Shown: positions 1 to 8,804, counted from the stretch's first letter. The stretch: 64,000 nt of DNA from Eubacteriaceae bacterium (GCA_902362875.1 CABIYF010000006.1:62001-126000); one strand, 5' to 3'. Numbers and translations are program-made. The notes: a model not told the origin generated them from the letters alone.

Positions 1-883
1 CAAGTATTTAGAGACAGCCAAGATGCCGATCGTATTAAAAGCCGACGGATTAGCACTTGGAAAAGGTGTACTGATCTGTAATACATTAGAAGAAGCCAAA
101 GAAGGTGTTAAGACATTAATGCTTGACAAACAGTTTGGTGACGCTGGAAATGAGATCGTTATCGAAGAATTTATGACAGGAAGAGAAGTATCTGTTCTTG
201 CATTCTGCGATGGAAAAACAATCAAATGCATGACATCTGCACAGGATCACAAACGTGCCAAAGACGGAGATCAGGGACTGAACACTGGTGGTATGGGAAC
301 ATTCTCACCAAGCCCATTCTACAACGATGAAGTAGAAGCATTCTGTGAAAAATACGTCTACCAGCCAACGATCGATGCGATGGCAGCAGAGGGAAGACCA
401 TTTACAGGAATCTTATTTACAGGATTAATGATCACAGAAGACGGACCAAAAGTCTTAGAATACAATGCACGTTTCGGAGATCCAGAAGCACAGGTCGTTC
501 TTCCAAGAATGAAGAACGATATCATTGATGTGATGGAAGCCTGCATCGATGGAAAATTATCTGATGTAGAATTAGAATTTGAAGATAATGCAGCAGTATG
601 CGTTGTCTTAGCATCTGACGGATATCCAGAGAAATATGACAAGGGATTCGAGATCAAAGGATTAGACACATTTAAAGACAAAGATGGATACTATGTCTTC
701 CATGCGGGAACAAAGTTTGATGGCGATAAGATCGTGACAAACGGAGGACGTGTCTTAGGTGTTGTAGCCAAGGGAGAAGATCTGAAAGCTGCCAGAGCAA
801 ATGCTTACAAAGCAACAGAATGGATCGACTTTGCAAACAAATATAAGAGAAATGACATCGGTAAAGCAATCGATGAGGCATAA
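1..883 (+). CDS. purD: Phosphoribosylamine-glycine ligase, 3' part
   Basis: GAR synthetase ligates phosphoribosylamine to glycine with ATP in de novo purine synthesis (cytosol). The frame is open from base 2, so the gene begins upstream of the window; 293 codons are present and roughly 130 N-terminal residues of a normal 420-430 residue enzyme are missing. The ATP-grasp core is clear: the glycine-rich ADGLALGKGV segment near the start, then NTGGMGTFSP, and EYNARFGDPEAQ, the metal and ATP binding motif. The C-terminal domain is complete and ends at TAA 881-883. A hairpin terminator follows. Nothing is unusual apart from truncation by the window edge. Confidence 0.97.
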   Translation, partial: KYLETAKMPIVLKADGLALGKGVLICNTLEEAKEGVKTLMLDKQFGDAGNEIVIEEFMTGREVSVLAFCDGKTIKCMTSAQDHKRAKDGDQGLNTGGMGTFSPSPFYNDEVEAFCEKYVYQPTIDAMAAEGRPFTGILFTGLMITEDGPKVLEYNARFGDPEAQVVLPRMKNDIIDVMEACIDGKLSDVELEFEDNAAVCVVLASDGYPEKYDKGFEIKGLDTFKDKDGYYVFHAGTKFDGDKIVTNGGRVLGVVAKGEDLKAARANAYKATEWIDFANKYKRNDIGKAIDEA

Positions 884-912
884 TCTTTCAAAGACAATTT
901 AGAAATGATATA

Positions 913-946
913 AAAAAGGATGACTGAGAGATCGGTCATCCTTTTT
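913..946. terminator. Bidirectional intrinsic terminator between purD and the NSS transporter gene
   Basis: A 12-bp perfect stem (913-924 with 935-946) has A-runs on its left arm and T-runs on its right arm, so it can end transcripts from both convergent genes. Confidence 0.85.
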
Positions 947-982
947 GTGTATCATTGAATGTATGCAATGTTATAAGTTAAT

Positions 983-2350
983 TTACATCGTAATAATTCC
1001 GAATGCATTTGCTACAGAGCTGATCAAAATGATCGCTGCAAAGATCGGACACAGATATTTGATCATAAAACAGAAAACTGCTTTTCGTTTAAAAGGCTGT
1101 CCGTCTTTTGTAATCTCTTCTTCTAATTTGTCAACTCCAACGACTTTGGATACCAGAAGGCAGGTAGCGATCGCAGCAATCGGCATCATCACGGAGTTTG
1201 TCATAAAATCAAAGAAATCAAGGAACTGCATTCCAAGAATCTTAAAATTCGCAAGCGGACCATATCCAAGACAGGAAAGTGTTCCGAGAAGAATCATGAT
1301 CACACCCATGAAGACAGTCGATTTTCTACGGCTCCAGTGTAATTCATCTTCGAAGGTTGAAACAGCACTTTCTGTAAGCGCAATGGAACTAGTCACAGCC
1401 GCAAACAGCACTAATAAGAAAAATACGATACCGATCGCAGTTCCGAATCCCATGTTTGCAAATACTTTTGGGATTGTGATAAACATCAATGCAGGTCCAG
1501 ACTTTAATGTCGCTGCATCACCGCCAGAGAAAGCGAAAACTGCAGGAATGATCATAAGTCCAGCCATGATTGCGATCGCTGTATCGAAAATCTCGACATT
1601 TTCCGTAGAATTCTCAATCGAAGTATCTTCTTTCATATAAGAACCAAATGTGATCAAAATACCCATGGCGATCGACAAAGAATAAAACATCTGTCCCATT
1701 GCGGATACCACCGTCATCCATGAAAAATGCTCAAAGTTTGGCACAAGAAAATATTTAACGCCCTCGATAGCGCCAGGTCTTGTCACAGAATAAACAGCGA
1801 TGATCAGTGATAAAACGATCAGGATCGGCATCATAAATTTGGAAACGCGTTCGATTCCATTACGAACACCTGCGTAAATGATTCCAAGAGTAAATAACGT
1901 AAAGATCAAAAAACAGATCTCTGTAGAAGTCCCATTGGAAATAAAACTTGTGAAATAAGCATCACTAGCCAGTGTTTTGCTGTGTCCGGAAAAATATTCG
2001 ATCAGATATTTGATGACCCATCCACCGATTACCGAATAGTAAGGAACGATCAAAATCGGAATGATCGCATTGATCCATCCACCAAGAGATACGAAACGAG
2101 AAGTTCCGAAACTTCCAAATGCTCCAACAGGACTTTTTCTTGTCATGCGTCCAAGAGAAGTCTCTGCCATGATCAAGGTGTAACCGAAGGTCAGTGCCAG
2201 TATAATATAAACAAGTAAAAAGATTCCGCCGCCATACTTTGCAGCAAGGTACGGGAATCTCCAAATATTCCCAAGTCCTACGGAAGCACCAGCAGCTGAT
2301 AAGACAAAGCCAAGCTTTCCGGAGAAAGTGCTTCTTTTGTGTTTGTTCAT
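983..2350 (-). CDS. Sodium-dependent amino acid transporter, NSS/SNF family
   Basis: A membrane symporter of 455 residues, probably taking up an amino acid with Na+. The family hallmark GLGNIWRFPY lies at residues 25-34 in the first transmembrane segment, where Na+ and substrate bind in LeuT-like proteins. About eleven hydrophobic segments follow, as in bacterial MhsT/TnaT-type members. The start is set by an AAAGGAGAT ribosome binding site on the minus strand about 8 nt upstream. It lies convergent to purD and is divergent from the glycine-riboswitch AGCS gene, so two amino acid transporters are back to back. The exact substrate (Trp, Tyr, branched or other) cannot be read from sequence. Confidence 0.92.
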   Translation of the reverse strand: MNKHKRSTFSGKLGFVLSAAGASVGLGNIWRFPYLAAKYGGGIFLLVYIILALTFGYTLIMAETSLGRMTRKSPVGAFGSFGTSRFVSLGGWINAIIPILIVPYYSVIGGWVIKYLIEYFSGHSKTLASDAYFTSFISNGTSTEICFLIFTLFTLGIIYAGVRNGIERVSKFMMPILIVLSLIIAVYSVTRPGAIEGVKYFLVPNFEHFSWMTVVSAMGQMFYSLSIAMGILITFGSYMKEDTSIENSTENVEIFDTAIAIMAGLMIIPAVFAFSGGDAATLKSGPALMFITIPKVFANMGFGTAIGIVFFLLVLFAAVTSSIALTESAVSTFEDELHWSRRKSTVFMGVIMILLGTLSCLGYGPLANFKILGMQFLDFFDFMTNSVMMPIAAIATCLLVSKVVGVDKLEEEITKDGQPFKRKAVFCFMIKYLCPIFAAIILISSVANAFGIITM

Positions 2351-2600
2351 TATAAATTATCTCCTTTAATCAATGTTTCCATACGCATTGAGCGCATCTG
2401 AATCAGTTTAACACAGCATCAGGAAAAAAGCAAAGAAACTTATTGAAAAAATTTCGTGGAAAATATTGCACATGTATGTCGCAGAAAGACAAATGTTTTT
2501 GTATAGTACGCCGAAAATGTCAGATTATTAAAAAAAATACTTGCAAATATCAGAATCATCATATAAAGTAAATATTGCGGATAGGAAAAATAAACATAGG
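2351..2600. other. Divergent intergenic region with promoters
   Basis: AT-rich spacer between the NSS transporter (minus) and the glycine riboswitch (plus). On the plus strand TTGCAA (2541-2546) with an AT-rich -10 around 2562-2569 is the likely promoter of the riboswitch transcript. No convincing open reading frame is seen. Confidence 0.5.
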
Positions 2601-2629
2601 CATTTCTTTCTGATGAACAAAAAGAAATG
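2601..2629 (+). other. Helix immediately 5' of the glycine aptamer (possible ghost-aptamer stem)
   Basis: A 9-bp perfect stem (2601-2609 with 2621-2629) abuts the aptamer. Singlet glycine riboswitches are known to carry a short stub stem in place of the second aptamer; this hairpin is in the position expected for a 5' stub. This is an inference from position and pairing only. Confidence 0.45.
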
Positions 2630-2712
2630 AACTCTGGAGAGTCTCATAAGTGAGCGCCGAAGGTGTACAGTTCAGGAAACTGAACTAATCTCTCAGGCAA
2701 AAGGACAGAGCT
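2630..2712 (+). promoter_or_regulatory. Glycine riboswitch (single aptamer)
   Basis: The conserved glycine aptamer core is readable: GGAGAGTCTC near 2636, GCGCCGAAGG around 2654, a variable P3b hairpin (cagttcaggaaactgaact), then CTCAGGCAAAAGGACAGAG. P1 forms between 2632-2636 and 2706-2710. Only one complete aptamer is present. It precedes an intrinsic terminator and the AGCS symporter gene, so it should adjust symporter transcription to glycine level. Segment 2707-2712 (agagct) can pair either in P1 or with the terminator right arm 2755-2760, which would fit an OFF switch, but direction is not proven. Confidence 0.93.
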
Positions 2713-2739
2713 TTATAAGCAATGTATTCGATACTCTTT

Positions 2740-2765
2740 AGAGCTGATTTTATCAGCTCTTTTTT
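2740..2765 (+). terminator. Riboswitch expression-platform terminator
   Basis: An 8-bp stem (2740-2747 with 2753-2760) is followed directly by a T-run and lies between the glycine aptamer and the AGCS start codon. It is the likely switchable terminator. Confidence 0.85.
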
Positions 2766-2839
2766 GTATACAAAGATATACAAAAATCAAGCTGTTCAAA
2801 GTTTACATTCGCAAAGATTTATTTTTGGAGGAATGAAAA

Positions 2840-4267
2840 ATGTTAAACACGCTAAACGATGCACTAAACAACATCGACAATTTTATCTGGGGTATGCCTC
2901 TGATCGTTTTGATCCTTTTTACAGGTATCTTATTGACAGTCAGACTTCGCGGATTACAGGTCAGACATCTTGGAAAGGCACTTCATTATGTATTCCATAA
3001 CGAAGATGATGGAGAAGGAGAAGTCACAAGTTTTGGTGCATTATGTACAGCACTTTCAGCAACGATCGGAACTGGTAATATCGTAGGATGTGCAACAGCG
3101 ATTGTCGCAGGTGGACCAGGAGCATTATTCTGGATGTGGCTGGCAGCATTTTTTGGAATGGCAACAAAATACGCCGAAGGAATGTTAGCAGTAAAATACA
3201 GAGTAATTGCAGAAGATGGACACGCACTTGGTGGACCATTCTATTACATTGAAAAAGGAATGGGGAAAAACTTTAAATGGCTTGCTAAATTATTCTGTGT
3301 ATTTGGAACAATGGTAGGTCTATTTGGAATCGGAACATTTACACAGGTCAACGGAATCACATCAGCAGTTAATAACTTCTTTGATCCATCTAATGTACAT
3401 ACGATCAGCTTATTTGGAATGAACTATTCTATCAGTGTCGTTGTAGCAGGAATTATCGTAACAGTTTGTGCAGGACTTGTTATCATTGGAGGAATCAAGA
3501 GAATCTCTAAAGTGTCAGAAGTTATCGTGCCATTTATGGCAGTGACATATATCGGTGTCTGTCTGATCATTGTGTTTACACATTTACCACAGGTGCCAGC
3601 AGCATTTGTTCAGATCGTACAGTCAGCATTTGGATTAAAAGCAGCAGCAGGTGGAGCAATCGGAGCAATGACAGTTGCGATGCAGAAAGGTATTGCACGA
3701 GGAATCTTCTCTAACGAAGCAGGACTTGGATCAGCACCGATCGCAGCGGCAGCAGCACAGACAAATGAACCAGTACGTCAGGGACTTGTCTCTATGACAG
3801 GAACATTTATTGACACAATTATTGTATGTACAATGACAGGACTTGCAATCGTTATGACAGGCGCATGGGATATGGGACTTGAAGGAGTCGCAGTTACAAC
3901 CAAAGCATTTGCATTAGGACTTCCATTCCCAGCCAAAGTATCAGCATTTATATTAATGATGTGTCTGGTATTCTTCGCATTCACAACAATCCTTGGATGG
4001 GCATATTACAGCGAAAGATGCTTAGAATATCTGGTAAATGGAAAGAAATTCGTGATCACAGCATTCAAATGGCTTTATATTTTAGCAGTATTTATCGGAC
4101 CATTTATGACAGTCAGTGCAGTATGGACCATCGCAGATATCTGTAACGGATTAATGGCATTCCCAAACCTTGTAGCATTGCTTGCATTGAATGGAGATGT
4201 TGTATCTGAGACAAGAGGATATCTTGAGAAAATTGGTGTTATGAAAGCAGCTATCGAAGAGGCATAA
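2840..4267 (+). CDS. Alanine/glycine:cation symporter, AGCS family
   Basis: A 475-residue membrane protein that imports alanine or glycine with Na+ or H+. The family signature NEAGLGSAPIAAAAA is at about residue 293, and ATIGTGNIVG near residue 75 is also typical. Roughly ten membrane segments can be seen. GGAGG 5' of ATG 2840 supports the start. Control by the upstream glycine riboswitch points to glycine as a physiological substrate, which follows from known riboswitch-transporter pairings rather than from the protein itself. It is monocistronic or ends before the yerC promoter at 4276. Confidence 0.95.
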   Translation: MLNTLNDALNNIDNFIWGMPLIVLILFTGILLTVRLRGLQVRHLGKALHYVFHNEDDGEGEVTSFGALCTALSATIGTGNIVGCATAIVAGGPGALFWMWLAAFFGMATKYAEGMLAVKYRVIAEDGHALGGPFYYIEKGMGKNFKWLAKLFCVFGTMVGLFGIGTFTQVNGITSAVNNFFDPSNVHTISLFGMNYSISVVVAGIIVTVCAGLVIIGGIKRISKVSEVIVPFMAVTYIGVCLIIVFTHLPQVPAAFVQIVQSAFGLKAAAGGAIGAMTVAMQKGIARGIFSNEAGLGSAPIAAAAAQTNEPVRQGLVSMTGTFIDTIIVCTMTGLAIVMTGAWDMGLEGVAVTTKAFALGLPFPAKVSAFILMMCLVFFAFTTILGWAYYSERCLEYLVNGKKFVITAFKWLYILAVFIGPFMTVSAVWTIADICNGLMAFPNLVALLALNGDVVSETRGYLEKIGVMKAAIEEA

Positions 4268-4275
4268 AGAAAATA

Positions 4276-4303
4276 TTGCTTTACTTTAACACTCTGATAT
4301 AGT
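4276..4303 (+). promoter_or_regulatory. Probable sigma-A promoter for yerC
   Basis: TTGCTT and TATAGT are separated by 16 bp just upstream of the gene. Confidence 0.55.
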
Positions 4304-4341
4304 ATAGTGGAACTATAAGATCAGAAAGGGAGTAAATGCTA

Positions 4342-4629
4342 ATGAGCAAGAAAATCAAGACAGAAGCGGCCAAAAGATTATTTCAGGCAGTACTAACATT
4401 AGAAACAGAAGAAGAATGTTTTACATTTTTTGAAGATCTTTGTACGGTAAATGAATTAGAATCGTTAGCTCAGAGATTTGAAGTGGCATCTATGTTATAT
4501 GATAAGCATACATACTTAGAAGTCGCAGATAAGACCGGTGCTTCCACGGCGACCATCAGCCGGGTGAATCGTTCACTGAATTATGGAAGTGATGGCTATG
4601 ATATGGTATTTAAACGAATGAAGAAATAG
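4342..4629 (+). CDS. yerC: YerC/YecD family TrpR-related DNA-binding protein
   Basis: A 95-residue predicted DNA-binding protein of the YerC family, which resembles the TrpR repressor fold. The C-terminal half holds the helix-turn-helix (YLEVADKTGASTATISRVNRSL). GGGAG at 4328-4332 sits 9 nt before ATG 4342 but only 3 nt before an alternative ATG at 4336, so 4342 is preferred. The protein starts MSKKIKTEAAKRL. It does not lie beside tryptophan genes here. In Firmicutes yerC is often near pcrA, as in this window (pcrA is two genes downstream). The regulatory target is unknown. Confidence 0.9.
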   Translation: MSKKIKTEAAKRLFQAVLTLETEEECFTFFEDLCTVNELESLAQRFEVASMLYDKHTYLEVADKTGASTATISRVNRSLNYGSDGYDMVFKRMKK

Positions 4630-4655
4630 GCAGATGCCTATTTCTTCTTTTTTTT
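4620..4655 (+). terminator. Intrinsic terminator overlapping the yerC stop codon
   Basis: A 12-bp stem (4620-4631 with 4636-4647) followed by a T-rich tract. It includes the stop codons of both yerC and the convergent DUF1836 gene. Confidence 0.8.
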
Positions 4656-5243
4656 CTTATCAGGTTGTTCAGGCTGGTATAACTGGTCGATCATCTTCTC
4701 GATTACTTGTTTTCTCAAATAAATGTCATATCCGAGCAAAGTGATAAATGCGAATTGCTGAAGCTTTTCTTTTTCCTTTGAGTCTTCAAGATCTGAAAAA
4801 GTATCAGCTGCTTTATCAAAGGCTTCGGTAATAGAATCTTTGATGGAACTGTTATGATTATGCTCCAGATGAAAAATCTCATCGTAAATCTTGTAAAAAG
4901 AAGACTTGGAATCTTTGTCCTCAAAATGTTCATTCAGAGGATCTAACAGATTCTTGATATCAGAAATTGATAAAAAGTTCTTTAAATAGTAGATATAAAT
5001 TAAAAGAATCATATGATTCCTTGAATATTTCTTCTTATTAGAAGGTGGAAGAAGATGATTCTTCGTATAGTTGTTGATCATGGTTTTTGTAAAGATCTTA
5101 TCTTCTTCAAAACGTTTTGTATTCTTTAATTGCTCTTCTAAAAAAGTAGTGACCTGATCCATATACAATTCGATGTTTGGAAGGTCTTCTGGAAGTACAT
5201 AATCAAGTTTCATCCATTCTTCGAGTTGTTTTTCAAATTCCAT
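4638..5243 (-). CDS. DUF1836 domain protein
   Basis: A 201-residue soluble protein matching the DUF1836 family of Firmicutes. The recognisable part is IFTKTMINNYTKNHLLPPSNKKKYSRNHMILLIYIYYLKNFLSI split over residues about 68-112; a first half with the pattern of a MerR-like winged helix reading (TKTMINNYTK...LPP..KKYSRNH) suggests DNA binding, by analogy only. The C-terminus is lysine-rich (DKKKKKK). The start has AAGGAG 10 nt upstream. Function is unknown; related B. subtilis proteins are uncharacterised. It converges on yerC and is divergent from pcrA. Confidence 0.85.
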   Translation of the reverse strand: MEFEKQLEEWMKLDYVLPEDLPNIELYMDQVTTFLEEQLKNTKRFEEDKIFTKTMINNYTKNHLLPPSNKKKYSRNHMILLIYIYYLKNFLSISDIKNLLDPLNEHFEDKDSKSSFYKIYDEIFHLEHNHNSSIKDSITEAFDKAADTFSDLEDSKEKEKLQQFAFITLLGYDIYLRKQVIEKMIDQLYQPEQPDKKKKKK

Positions 5244-5325
5244 AATGATTTCTCCTTATCTTATGACTATATTATAAGGTTATTTAAACCAGATGACAAG
5301 AGAAAATACAACAGATGTAATGGAC

Positions 5326-5354
5326 TGGACTCGCTTCGCTCAATAAGGTATAAT
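5326..5354 (+). promoter_or_regulatory. Probable pcrA promoter
   Basis: A consensus TATAAT (5349-5354) lies 17 bp after a weak -35, TGGACT. A short GC hairpin (cgcttcgc-like) occupies the spacer. Confidence 0.55.
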
Positions 5355-5385
5355 AGCAGGTAAGCTTTGAGAAAGGAAATTATTT

Positions 5386-7587
5386 ATGGGAATTTATGAT
5401 ACATTAAATGAACAGCAGCAGGAAGCTGTATTTTGTACAGAGGGACCTCTTTTGCTTCTTGCTGGTGCTGGGTCTGGAAAGACTCGTGTGTTGACACACA
5501 GGATTGCTTATCTGATGGATCAGGGTGTGAATCCTTATCATATCATGGCAATTACATTTACAAATAAAGCAGCAAAGGAAATGAGAGAGAGAGTTGATGA
5601 CCTCGTTGGATTTGGAGCGGAACATATCTGGGTCAGTACGTTCCATTCTACCTGTGTCAGAATCTTGAGAAGACATATTGATAAACTTGGATATGGAAAC
5701 AGTTTTACGATTTATGATGCAGACGATCAGAAATCTCTGATCAAACAGATCTGTAAGCAGTATAAGATTGATACAAAGATGATGCCGGAGAGAAAGATCA
5801 TCAATGAGATTTCATCTGCCAAAGATGAATTTATGACACCTTCTGAATATGAGACAAGACATCAGTATGATTTTAAGAAGAAAAAGATCGCACAGATCTA
5901 TAAAGAATACCAGAAGCAGTTAAAGGCAAATAATGCCCTGGATTTTGATGATCTGATCTTTAAGACCGTGGAATTATTCCAGTTTCATCCGGAAGTGCTT
6001 GATTATTATCAGGAGAGATTCCGCTACATCATGGTTGATGAGTATCAGGATACGAATACGATCCAGTTCCAGTTAGTCAGCATGCTTGCAAGAAAATATC
6101 AGAATCTCTGCGTTGTAGGTGATGATGACCAGTCCATTTACAAATTCAGAGGGGCGAATGTAAAGAACATCTTAAACTTTGAAAATGTATTTCCAGAAGC
6201 TGTTACGATCAAATTGGAACAAAACTATCGTTCTACAAAGAATATCTTAAATGCAGCCAATGAAGTGATCAAACATAATGAAGGAAGAAAAGCAAAGAAA
6301 CTTTGGACAGAGAATGAAGAAGGAGATTTGATTGAATTCCATCAGTATGGAACAGAATACGAAGAAGCAAGACAGATTATTGATGAGATCGAATCTTTAG
6401 CTAAAGAAGGTTATGATTATAAGAATATGGCGATTCTTTACCGTACGAATGCACAGTCTCGTGTATTTGAAGAAAGTTTTATGATCAAGAATATTCCATA
6501 CCGCATTGTTGGCGGCACAAACTTCTATCAGAGAAAAGAAGTCAAAGACATTTTAAGTTATTTAAAAGTAGTCGACAATGGACTGGATGATCTTGCGGTG
6601 CGAAGAATCATCAACGTTCCAAGACGAGGAATTGGAGCGGCAACGATTGAAAAGATCAATGTCTATGCCGTAGAACATAATATCAGCTTCTTAGATGCAT
6701 GTTTTTCAGCAGATCATATTGATACTCTTGGAAATGCAAAGAAAAAGATCAATGGGTTTGCCGATTTGATCCGGGATTTCCGCCGTAAGATGGAAGAAGG
6801 CTCCTTAGAAGAGTTATTTAAATATATTACAGATGAAACAGGTTATGTCGCAGATCTGAAGGCAGAAGAAACAGAAGAAGCAGAAGGCAGAATTGAAAAT
6901 ATCAATGAACTTTTAAATAAAGTAGTAACTTATGAACAGGAAGCAGAGGAGGCAAGTTTATCAGAACTGTTAGAAGAGATCGCTCTGGTAGCAGATATTG
7001 ATAATCTGGAAGACTCCGATAACCGCGTTGTGTTAATGACACTGCACAGTGCCAAAGGTCTGGAGTTTCCATATGTATTTATCTGTGGAATGGAAGATGG
7101 AATCTTCCCAAGTTATATGACAGTGATGTCTGAAAATGACGATGATATGGAAGAAGAACGTCGTTTATGCTACGTTGGAATCACAAGAGCAAAGAAGAAA
7201 CTTTATTTAAGTGCGGCAAAACGCAGAATGATGCAGGGAAGAACACAGTTTAATAAAGTTTCAAGATTTATTGATGAGATCCCTGAACAGTTATTACAAT
7301 TAGATAAAGGAATCAATCTGAAAGAAAAACGTCCGGATAAAGCATTATTCTCAGCAAATCGTGGACATAAATTCAGAAAACCATATCAGGCAAAATCATT
7401 TGCTTCAACACAAATGGACACTTTATCCTATAGTGTTGGAGATATGGTAAAACATATAAAATTTGGAAAAGGAAAAGTGCTGGAAATCGTGCCAGGAGGC
7501 CGTGATTATGAGGTGACTGTCGACTTTGAGAAAGTGGGAGTGAAAAAAATGTTCGCTTCCTTTGCAAAGCTAAAAAAAGTCGAATAA
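5386..7587 (+). CDS. pcrA: ATP-dependent DNA helicase PcrA (UvrD/Rep family)
   Basis: A superfamily 1A 3'-5' helicase of 733 residues used in DNA repair and in clearing replication-transcription conflicts. Walker A GAGSGKT is at residues 27-33, and the Walker B/motif II segment VDEYQDTN is near residue 220. Motif III is DDQSIYKFRGA, motif V is TLHSAKGLEF, and motif VI is RLCYVGITRAKKKL. The last 60 residues (GDMVKHIKFGKGKVLEI) match the Tudor-like domain that binds RNA polymerase in PcrA. Length is normal. AGAAAGGAAA precedes the ATG. No ligA gene follows, unlike the common pcrA-ligA arrangement. Confidence 0.97.
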   Translation: MGIYDTLNEQQQEAVFCTEGPLLLLAGAGSGKTRVLTHRIAYLMDQGVNPYHIMAITFTNKAAKEMRERVDDLVGFGAEHIWVSTFHSTCVRILRRHIDKLGYGNSFTIYDADDQKSLIKQICKQYKIDTKMMPERKIINEISSAKDEFMTPSEYETRHQYDFKKKKIAQIYKEYQKQLKANNALDFDDLIFKTVELFQFHPEVLDYYQERFRYIMVDEYQDTNTIQFQLVSMLARKYQNLCVVGDDDQSIYKFRGANVKNILNFENVFPEAVTIKLEQNYRSTKNILNAANEVIKHNEGRKAKKLWTENEEGDLIEFHQYGTEYEEARQIIDEIESLAKEGYDYKNMAILYRTNAQSRVFEESFMIKNIPYRIVGGTNFYQRKEVKDILSYLKVVDNGLDDLAVRRIINVPRRGIGAATIEKINVYAVEHNISFLDACFSADHIDTLGNAKKKINGFADLIRDFRRKMEEGSLEELFKYITDETGYVADLKAEETEEAEGRIENINELLNKVVTYEQEAEEASLSELLEEIALVADIDNLEDSDNRVVLMTLHSAKGLEFPYVFICGMEDGIFPSYMTVMSENDDDMEEERRLCYVGITRAKKKLYLSAAKRRMMQGRTQFNKVSRFIDEIPEQLLQLDKGINLKEKRPDKALFSANRGHKFRKPYQAKSFASTQMDTLSYSVGDMVKHIKFGKGKVLEIVPGGRDYEVTVDFEKVGVKKMFASFAKLKKVE

Positions 7588-7663
7588 AATGAACGAAAAA
7601 GTTAGTAAAATATAGTCAGAAGTGATATAATAAAGAAAACACACAAGAAAGGAAGGAAACGGC

Positions 7664-7933
7664 ATGGAAAAATTAAGCGATATTTTAGAAATGGCAAAAG
7701 TTTCAGACATCATCACAAAAAAAGAAAAAGAAGATAACAAAATCGTCTGGGCACTAGCGATCATCGGAGCGGTCGCAGCAGTTGCAGGAATCGCATTTGC
7801 GGTATACAAATATCTGACACCAGATTACATGGATGATTTTGATGAAGACTTTGATGATGATTTTGACGATGACTTCTTCGATGACGAAGATGATACGGAT
7901 GTGAAAGAAGAAGATATCGAGGAAGTAGAATAA
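7664..7933 (+). CDS. Small single-pass membrane protein with acidic tail
   Basis: An 89-residue protein not recognised by function. Residues about 27-48 form one transmembrane helix (IVWALAIIGAVAAVAGIAFAV), preceded by a charged, lysine-containing N-terminus. The tail, from about residue 54, is almost entirely Asp and Glu, with repeats such as DFDEDFDDDFDDDFFDDEDD. AGGAAGG upstream of the ATG is a good ribosome binding site and a strong terminator follows, so it looks like a real single-gene unit. A protein of the same layout lies at 28434-28742 on the minus strand. A role as a membrane-tethered acidic polymer is only a guess. Confidence 0.8.
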   Translation: MEKLSDILEMAKVSDIITKKEKEDNKIVWALAIIGAVAAVAGIAFAVYKYLTPDYMDDFDEDFDDDFDDDFFDDEDDTDVKEEDIEEVE

Positions 7934-7987
7934 GAATTTCCTTTCCAAAGGCGAATATCTGATCACAGATAAGAACTGAAATTTTTG

Positions 7988-8019
7988 AAGAACACCCTGA
8001 TCTTGGGTGTTCTTTTTTT
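7988..8019 (+). terminator. Intrinsic terminator
   Basis: A 10-bp stem (7988-7997 with 8005-8014) with a T-run of at least seven residues follows the small acidic-tail protein gene. Confidence 0.88.
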
Positions 8020-8167
8020 GGTACAATTTATGACGAGGATGAGGAAAAATTCAAAACAGATTGAAAATATCACATTAAAAATGAAAAAAATATAGGATGA
8101 AAAACCGCATAAACAGGCGGTTTGTGGCAAAGTGTAAAGAAAAAATAAAAAAACTTGAAAAAAGTTG
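8020..8167. other. Gene-free AT-rich spacer before the tRNA array
   Basis: With the flanking terminator and promoter this forms a 305-bp stretch without coding sequence. It holds a 7-bp hairpin (8102-8108 with 8117-8123) without a T-run and A-tracts that could act as an UP-like region for the promoter at 8168. Nothing else is seen. Confidence 0.5.
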
Positions 8168-8196
8168 TTGACATTTAAGGAGCGATTCTATATAAT
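8168..8196 (+). promoter_or_regulatory. Strong promoter of tRNA block A
   Basis: A perfect TTGACA (8168-8173), 17-bp spacer and perfect TATAAT (8191-8196), preceded by A/T-rich DNA, as expected for stable-RNA promoters. Confidence 0.92.
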
Positions 8197-8238
8197 AAAT
8201 CTTGCTGTTGAGGAAATAACAAAACAGACAAGCACTTA

Positions 8239-8313
8239 CGGGGTGTGGCTCAGCTTGGCTAGAGCGCTTGATTTGGGATCAAGAGGTCGCAGGTTCGAAT
8301 CCTGTCACCCCGA
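8239..8313 (+). tRNA. tRNA-Pro(TGG), block A
   Basis: 75 nt; acceptor CGGGGTG/CACCCCG, anticodon loop TTTGGGA, T-loop TTCGAAT. CCA is not encoded. First gene of block A. Confidence 0.97.
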
Positions 8314-8319
8314 CTGTAA

Positions 8320-8390
8320 GCGGGTGTAGTTCAATGGTAGAACTCCAGCCTTCCAAGCTGATCACGTGGGTTCGATTCCCATCACCCGCT
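8320..8390 (+). tRNA. tRNA-Gly(TCC), block A
   Basis: 71 nt; acceptor GCGGGTG/CACCCGC, anticodon loop CTTCCAA. The outermost anticodon-stem pair is C/A mismatched in all three copies. CCA is not encoded. Confidence 0.96.
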
Positions 8391-8396
8391 CTTTAT

Positions 8397-8470
<74 letters not shown>

Positions 8471-8509
8471 TTTTATTATTTGTTGTTCGGATGGACAGCA
8501 AGAATATAT

Positions 8510-8584
<75 letters not shown>

Positions 8585-8632
8585 CTATTATTTTGCTTGT
8601 GGGATATGCAAGCAGATAAGAAAACTATATAT

Positions 8633-8705
8633 GGGTGTGTAGCTCAGGTGGTAGAGCACTTGACTTTTAATCAAGTTGTCCGGGGTTCGAATCCCCGCAC
8701 GCTCA
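8633..8705 (+). tRNA. tRNA-Lys(TTT), block A
   Basis: 73 nt; acceptor GGGTGTG/CACGCTC with one G-U pair, anticodon loop CTTTTAA. CCA is not encoded. Confidence 0.96.
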
Positions 8706-8709
8706 CTAT

Positions 8710-8790
8710 GCGGATGTGGCGGAATTGGCAGACGCGCTAGATTTAGGTTCTAGTGTCTACGACGTGCAGGTTCAACTCCTGTCATCCGCA
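8710..8790 (+). tRNA. tRNA-Leu(TAG), block A
   Basis: 81 nt with a class II long variable arm; acceptor GCGGATG/CATCCGC, anticodon loop TTTAGGT. Last gene of block A. Confidence 0.96.
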
Positions 8791-8804
8791 GTTCTTTTTA
8801 AGAA

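Noticed and set aside
945..1640. A 231-codon plus-strand open frame
   Set aside because: It is antisense to the NSS transporter gene, which has clear family motifs and a ribosome binding site.
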